Of a stretch of DNA of 64,000 bases, positions 59,293-64,000 are shown piece after piece. The position numbers were made by a program, and so were the translations under genes. Position 1 is the stretch's first letter, and every line of letters starts with the position of its first letter. The notes beneath the pieces were generated by a model. That model worked only from the letters and a program-made list of their open reading frames with translations. It made no database searches and was not told the origin of the DNA. Source of the DNA: CAZVLQ01 sp964628185 (GTDB lineage: Bacteria > Pseudomonadota > Zetaproteobacteria > Mariprofundales > Mariprofundaceae); NCBI GenBank assembly GCA_964628185.1, contig CAZVLQ010000010.1, forward strand, positions 1-64,000. Direction: 5' to 3'.

Positions 59293-61238
59293 GCGACTGG
59301 CTCTGGCTGATTCCCGGCGGCGCCCTGGCCGGGGCGCTCGTAATTGCCCTTGCGGGCGGCAGGATGCGCCCTGCATTTATTGCCTGGCTGGCCTGCGCCG
59401 CCGCCGCCGTCTCTTTTGCGTCGGTGCTTGTACTCTGGTTCGGCGGCGCGGCGTCGCACAGCCTGCACCAGACCCTGTATGTCTGGGCGCCCGTCGGACA
59501 ATGGCAACCGACATTCGGCCTGACTCTGGATCGCACGGCGCTGGTCATGGTTGCGATTGTCACCGGCGTCGGCCTGCTCATTCACCTGTATTCCGTCTCA
59601 TTTATGGCCGGGGAGTCCGGCCAGCGCCGTTACTATTTTTTCATGAACCTTTTTCTGGCCGGCATGCTGGTGCTGGTGCTCGCCGACAACCTGCTGCTGC
59701 TCTATCTCGGCTGGGAGATGGTCGGCCTTTGCTCCTACGCCCTGATCGGCTTCTGGTATCAAAATCCGGTCAACGCCACGGCCGGCCGCAAGGCCTTTAT
59801 CGTCACCCGGATCGGAGACACCTCGCTGGCGATCGGCATCTTTCTGCTGTTCAGTCAACTTCATGTCCTGTCCTTTGATGCACTTTTTGACGCCGCCGCA
59901 AGGCAGTGGAGCCCGGGCTCGGGCACGGCGATACTGGCGGCGGCCCTGATTCTGGGCGGAGCGCTTGGCAAGTCCGCACAACTGCCGTTGCAGGTCTGGC
60001 TGCCGGACGCCATGGCCGGCCCCAGCCCGGTCTCGGCCCTGATCCACGCCGCCACCATGGTCACCGCCGGCGTCTACCTCCTGATCCGCATTCATCCGCT
60101 GCTGGAACTGGCGCCTCAGGTGCAATGGCTGGTGGCGGCGATCGGCGCCGTGACCATCCTTTACGGGGCTACTTCGGCGCTGGCCCAGCATGACATCAAG
60201 CGGGTGCTCGCCTACTCCACCATCAGCCAGATCGGCTACATGTTCCTGGCGGTCGGTTGCGGCGCCTATGCCCTGGCGCTGTTCCATCTGACGATGCATG
60301 CCTTCTTCAAGGCCCTGCTGTTTCTTACCGCCGGGGCCGTCATCCACGCCTTTGACGGCGAACACGACATCCATCGCATGGGCGGTCTGGCCAAACACAT
60401 TCCCCTGCTTCACTACTGCTTTCTCGCCGGGGCCGCCTCGCTTGCGGCCGTGCCCGTAGTCACGGCCGGTTTTTTCAGCAAGGATGCCATCCTCACCGCC
60501 GCCTGGGCCGCCCCCGCCGGTCCCCTGCTATGGGCCTTTGCCGTCACGGGCGCCCTGCTCACAGGCGCCTATATCTTTCGCGTCTATCTATTCGTCTTTC
60601 CCGGCACGGGGCCGGCGCCGGCCCTCGCGACCCTGCCGCGAAGCATGACAATTTCATTGCTGGCGCTGGCCCTGTTCAGCATCGTCGCGGGCCTTGTTGA
60701 ATGGCCGGACGGCTGGCCCGGAGCGCACCTGTGGTCGAACTGGCTTGCCGCCGATCTGGGCCGGGCCGTGGCGCCCGCCCGCGCCACGGCCTACATGCTG
60801 CAATTCGCCGGCGCCGCATGCGCCATCGGCGGCATTGCGCTGGCCTTTCCCCTGGTGCGGCGCGAACGGCGGGGCGCCATGCCGCCGGTCATGCAAATCC
60901 TTGCCGCCGGCTGGGGCTTCGATGCGCTTTATGCCGCCCTCTTTGTCCGTCCTTACCGGATGCTGGCCAATGGAGTGCGGCGATGGATTGATGAGGCGGC
61001 CGTGGAAGGCGGCGTGGCGGCGCTTGCCCGGGGCTTTATCGGCTTTGCCCGCTTTAACCGGCGCAAGGTGGAATTTGCCGCCATTGAGGCGGCGCTGGAG
61101 GGTCTTGTGACGGGTATGCGCCGGGGGCATCTGCTGCTCAGCGCCACGCAGAATGGCCTGCTCAGCCGCTATGCCGCAAGCATTGCCGCCGGCGCGGTAC
61201 TGGTCCTTGGCTATTGCCTGTGGGCCGTGGGAGGCTGA
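59289..61238 (+). CDS. nuoL: NADH-quinone oxidoreductase subunit L
   Basis: A 649-residue antiporter-like subunit at the distal end of the membrane arm. Key segments are NLLLLYLGWEMVGLCSYALIGFW, KSAQLPLQVWLPDAMAGPSP, VSALIHAATMVTAGVYL and HDIKRVLAYSTISQIGYMF, with the lateral helix and a final anchor helix towards the C-terminus. The length matches NuoL, not NuoM or NuoN. Confidence 0.95.
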   Translation: MSDWLWLIPGGALAGALVIALAGGRMRPAFIAWLACAAAAVSFASVLVLWFGGAASHSLHQTLYVWAPVGQWQPTFGLTLDRTALVMVAIVTGVGLLIHLYSVSFMAGESGQRRYYFFMNLFLAGMLVLVLADNLLLLYLGWEMVGLCSYALIGFWYQNPVNATAGRKAFIVTRIGDTSLAIGIFLLFSQLHVLSFDALFDAAARQWSPGSGTAILAAALILGGALGKSAQLPLQVWLPDAMAGPSPVSALIHAATMVTAGVYLLIRIHPLLELAPQVQWLVAAIGAVTILYGATSALAQHDIKRVLAYSTISQIGYMFLAVGCGAYALALFHLTMHAFFKALLFLTAGAVIHAFDGEHDIHRMGGLAKHIPLLHYCFLAGAASLAAVPVVTAGFFSKDAILTAAWAAPAGPLLWAFAVTGALLTGAYIFRVYLFVFPGTGPAPALATLPRSMTISLLALALFSIVAGLVEWPDGWPGAHLWSNWLAADLGRAVAPARATAYMLQFAGAACAIGGIALAFPLVRRERRGAMPPVMQILAAGWGFDALYAALFVRPYRMLANGVRRWIDEAAVEGGVAALARGFIGFARFNRRKVEFAAIEAALEGLVTGMRRGHLLLSATQNGLLSRYAASIAAGAVLVLGYCLWAVGG

Positions 61239-61239
61239 G

Positions 61240-62712
61240 ATGCATGCCTTGAGCGTCCTGGTGTTTCTGCCGCTGGCCGGCGGCCTGCTGATCATGATCA
61301 CCGCCCGGGGCCGTCCAGAGCGGGCGCGCCGGGGCTCGCTCCTCGTCACCATTGTCGAGCTTGTCATCGTCATCGCCCTTGCCTTCGCAGCGGGCAATGG
61401 AACCCGCATCGAGCGCATGGACTGGATTCCTTCGGTCGGCATCCAGTACCTGCTGGTCATGGATGGCATCAGCCTCTGGCTGGTCGTCCTCACCGCCCTG
61501 CTCAGCCTGATCAGCATACTGGTCTCATGGCGCGCTATTGATCATCACTGGCCCGCCTTCGCTTTTCTCATCCTGGCAACCGAATCAAGCGTCATGGGGG
61601 TATTCCTGGCCCTGGACCTCGTGCTGTTCTATGTCTTCTGGGAGTTGATGCTCGTGCCCATGTACTTCCTCATCGCGCTCTGGGGCCATGGCCGCCGGCT
61701 TTATTCCGCCTACAAATTCTTCCTGTTCACGGTCACCGGCTCCCTGTTGATGCTGGTGGCGATCCTCGGGCTGTATTTTCTTCACGGCGAGCAGAGCGGC
61801 CTTTACACCTTCGATTACTTTGAGCTGCTCAAAACGCATCTTCCCCGTCAGGCCTCGATGTGGATGATGCTGGGCTTCTTCGCCGCCTTCGCGGTCAAGG
61901 TGCCGGTCTTCCCGGTCCATAGCTGGCTACCGGACGCCCATACCGAAGCACCCACGGCGGGCAGTATCATGCTGGCCGGCCTGTTGCTCAAAACCGGCGC
62001 CTACGGTCTGCTGCGCTTCTGCCTTCCCCTGTTCCCCGATGCATCCGCAAGCTTTGCGCCCGTGGGCATGACGCTCGGCGTTATCGGCATCCTGTACGGC
62101 GCCCTGCTGGCGCTGGTGCAGCAGGATATGAAGCGCCTGATAGCCTATTCCAGCATCAGCCATCTGGGCTTTGTGGTGCTGGGTATTTATGCCTGGACCC
62201 AGCAGTCCCTGAACGGCGCCTTTATCCTGATGCTGGCCCACGGCGTCACTACGGGCGCCATGTTCGCCGTGGTCGGCATGATGGAAGAACGCACGCACAC
62301 CCGAAAACTGAGCGAACTCGGCGGCCTGTTCGCCCCGATGCCCCGCATGGCGGCGCTGCTGCTGCTGTTTACCCTGTCGGCCATGGGCATGCCGGGTCTG
62401 GCCAACTTTATCGGTGAATTTCTCGTACTCGCCGGGGCCTACCAGATCACCCCGGTCTGGGCGATCTCGGGCGCCCTGGGCATCATTGCCGGCGTCGTTT
62501 ATCTGCTGTGGATGTACCAGCGGGCCATGCTGGGCGACATGCATGGCACGTACGCATGCTTTGATCTCGATAGGCGCGAACGGCTCCTTCTCACCATGCT
62601 TGCTCTCGCGGTGTTCTGGCTCGGGCTGTATCCGGTCACCTTCCTGGATGCGGCCAGAATGCCGCTGCATGACGTGCTGCAACTGGCTCCGGCCATCCTC
62701 GATGTGGGTTGA
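61240..62712 (+). CDS. nuoM: NADH-quinone oxidoreductase subunit M
   Basis: A 490-residue antiporter-like subunit with 14 helices. VLFYVFWELMLVPMYFLIALWG, KVPVFPVHSWLPDAHTEAPT and QQDMKRLIAYSSISHLGFVVLG are the NuoM signatures, with the conserved Glu in the first. ATG 61240 has a GGGAGG box. The frame extends upstream into nuoL without similarity. It overlaps nuoN by 11 bases. Confidence 0.95.
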   Translation: MHALSVLVFLPLAGGLLIMITARGRPERARRGSLLVTIVELVIVIALAFAAGNGTRIERMDWIPSVGIQYLLVMDGISLWLVVLTALLSLISILVSWRAIDHHWPAFAFLILATESSVMGVFLALDLVLFYVFWELMLVPMYFLIALWGHGRRLYSAYKFFLFTVTGSLLMLVAILGLYFLHGEQSGLYTFDYFELLKTHLPRQASMWMMLGFFAAFAVKVPVFPVHSWLPDAHTEAPTAGSIMLAGLLLKTGAYGLLRFCLPLFPDASASFAPVGMTLGVIGILYGALLALVQQDMKRLIAYSSISHLGFVVLGIYAWTQQSLNGAFILMLAHGVTTGAMFAVVGMMEERTHTRKLSELGGLFAPMPRMAALLLLFTLSAMGMPGLANFIGEFLVLAGAYQITPVWAISGALGIIAGVVYLLWMYQRAMLGDMHGTYACFDLDRRERLLLTMLALAVFWLGLYPVTFLDAARMPLHDVLQLAPAILDVG

Positions 62713-64000
62713 CCTCTCCGCCCTCGCCCCTTTCATCCTGCTGGCCGCCGGTGGAATCGTCGTGCTCGCGCTCGGCGTATGGCCGCGGCCCGTCTCCCGG
62801 CTGACCCTGATGATTACGACGCTGATTTTCCTGTTGGCAGCCGCCGCCTGCGCCGCCCTCTTCTGGAACACGCCCGGTACGCTCGCGGGACTCATCGTTC
62901 TCGACCCCGCCGCCCGCCTGTTCGTGATCCTGTTCAGCCTGGGAACGGCCGGCGTCGCCCTGCTTGCCCACGCTCATCCCCCCATTCGGGAGGATGCCGG
63001 GGATGAGTTCTTCGGCCTCCTGCTGTTTGCCACTCTGGGCATGGCATTGCTCGCCTGCGCCGAACATCTGCTTACGGCCTTTCTGGGCCTGGAGATCCTC
63101 GCCGTGCCCCTGTTCGCGCTTGTCGCCTGGCGGCCCGCAAGAACCGGCGCCGTTGAAGGAGGCATCAAATATACCATTCTTGCCGGGGTTGCCGCGGCCT
63201 TCTTTCTTTACGGTATCGCTCTGATTTATGCGGAAACCGGCAGCATGTCGCCCGGGCGATTCGTGGCCGCCATGTCGTGGCAGACCAATCCCGTCGTCCT
63301 CGCCGGCGTGGCCCTGCTGCTGGTGGGCGCCGGTTTCAAGCTTGCCGTCGTCCCCTTCCACATGTGGGCGCCCGATATTTATCAGGCGGCTCCCGCCCCG
63401 GTTTCCGCCCTGTTCGCCACCACGGCCAAGGCGGCGGTGCTGGCTTTTCTTGTTCGCCTGCTGATGTTGCAAATGCCGGGGGCCTGGGAAGCCACGCTGC
63501 CCGTGATCGGCTTGCTGGCAGCCGCGACCATGACCGTCGGTAACGTCCTGGCCCTGTTCCAGGACAATTTCAAGCGCCTGCTGGCCTATTCTTCCATTGC
63601 CCACATCGGCTATATTCTGGTGGCATTTTCCGCCGGCAATGCACTGGGTCGCGAGGCCGCCGTTTATTATGCGGTGGCCTATGTGGCGATGAATCTCGGC
63701 GCTTTCGGCGTTATCTCGGCGCTGGCCTTCGCGGATAAGGACCGTGAACGCATTGAAGATTATCGGGGGCTCGGCCGCCGCCATCCGGGTCTGGGGCTGG
63801 CCATGGCCATATGCCTGCTCGCCCTGGCCGGGTTACCGCCGACGGCCGGTTTTATGGCCAAGCTGCTGGCCTTCGGCGCTGCTATTGAAGCAGGCCAGAT
63901 CGCCCTGGCCGTTCTCGCCGTGCTGAATACGGCCTTGTCGTTCTATTTTTACCTGCGCATCATTCTGGTGTTTTATTCCGCCAAAACGCCTTCCGGGGAA
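62702..64000 (+). CDS. nuoN: NADH-quinone oxidoreductase subunit N (3' end outside window)
   Basis: A 5' portion of 433 codons, open to the last base of the window. It begins ATG-TGG-GTT, inside the nuoM stop region. Segments identifying NuoN are LTAFLGLEILAVPLFALVAW, AGFKLAVVPFHMWAPDIYQ and DNFKRLLAYSSIAHIGYILV, plus EDYRGLGRRHPGLGLAMAI. About 10-12 helices are included; NuoN is usually 480-500 residues, so roughly 50-70 codons are missing. It completes the operon nuoA to nuoN. Confidence 0.95.
   Translation, partial: MWVDLSALAPFILLAAGGIVVLALGVWPRPVSRLTLMITTLIFLLAAAACAALFWNTPGTLAGLIVLDPAARLFVILFSLGTAGVALLAHAHPPIREDAGDEFFGLLLFATLGMALLACAEHLLTAFLGLEILAVPLFALVAWRPARTGAVEGGIKYTILAGVAAAFFLYGIALIYAETGSMSPGRFVAAMSWQTNPVVLAGVALLLVGAGFKLAVVPFHMWAPDIYQAAPAPVSALFATTAKAAVLAFLVRLLMLQMPGAWEATLPVIGLLAAATMTVGNVLALFQDNFKRLLAYSSIAHIGYILVAFSAGNALGREAAVYYAVAYVAMNLGAFGVISALAFADKDRERIEDYRGLGRRHPGLGLAMAICLLALAGLPPTAGFMAKLLAFGAAIEAGQIALAVLAVLNTALSFYFYLRIILVFYSAKTPSGE

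Noticed and set aside
62636..63784. A 382-codon minus-strand frame
   Set aside because: It is antisense to nuoM and nuoN and rich in low-complexity Gly/Gln/Arg typical of the complement of membrane-protein genes.
1..64000. CRISPR arrays, rRNA or tRNA genes, prophage or integron structures
   Set aside because: None found by eye. The only short-period tandem repeat noticed is TCCTCAG at 39879-39941, whose 7-bp unit has no spacers.

Overview
The window is a stretch of proteobacterial-type chromosome packed with housekeeping and energy genes. Three features point to an aerobic or microaerobic, probably chemolithotrophic Gram-negative bacterium: an alternative complex III operon, a full nuo complex I operon, and an archaeal/vacuolar-type ATPase operon next to a membrane pyrophosphatase. 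The order alaC-hom-thrC and the neighbourhood rpfE-like/recJ/prfB resemble beta- and gammaproteobacteria. Alternative complex III combined with a V/A-type ATPase recalls marine iron-oxidising Zetaproteobacteria. That placement is inference from gene content only; no rRNA or tRNA gene was found.

Layout. 1-1.2 kb: an HD-GYP domain remnant, a small membrane methyltransferase-family gene and a short inverted-repeat element. 1.2-5.4 kb: a kinase-like/P-loop fusion, sspA, prfB with its programmed frameshift, and an AbrB-Doc toxin-antitoxin pair. 5.4-12.2 kb (minus strand): alaC, hom, thrC, an RpfE-type gene, a relic of a PP2C phosphatase and recJ, with a second inverted-repeat element just upstream of alaC. 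12.4-19.9 kb (minus): alternative complex III, actA-B1-B2-C-D-E-F, with ActB split into two genes. 20.1-24.4 kb (minus): sdhCDAB, sdhE and rpe. 24.4-28.7 kb (minus): era-recO-pdxJ-acpS-nnr. 28.7-35.3 kb (minus): a basic secreted protein, aspS, a class V aminotransferase, a K+ channel and hppA. 35.6-42.3 kb (plus): an L,D-transpeptidase, a two-subunit pyruvate carboxylase, a DUF123 protein and a permease-Usp fusion preceded by a 7-bp tandem repeat. 42.3-49.5 kb (minus): a nine-gene V/A-ATPase operon whose start and stop codons nearly all overlap. It has two unassigned genes at its end and no recognisable subunit C. 49.6-50.0 kb: a CBS-domain protein. 50.4-64 kb (plus): nuoA-B-CD-E-F-G-H-I-J-K-L-M-N, with nuoN cut by the window end.

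How they work together. Complex I and succinate dehydrogenase reduce quinone, and alternative complex III oxidises quinol and passes electrons to cytochrome c or a terminal oxidase not in the window. In an iron oxidiser some of these steps could run in reverse. The V/A-ATPase and pyrophosphatase interconvert ion gradients with ATP or pyrophosphate. Pyruvate carboxylase feeds oxaloacetate to the citric acid cycle and to aspartate-family synthesis (hom, thrC). No clearly new defence or biosynthetic system is visible. The most unusual parts are the minimal V/A-ATPase operon with its two extra genes, the split ActB, the two MITE-like elements placed exactly at gene boundaries, and the gene relics (HD-GYP, PP2C).
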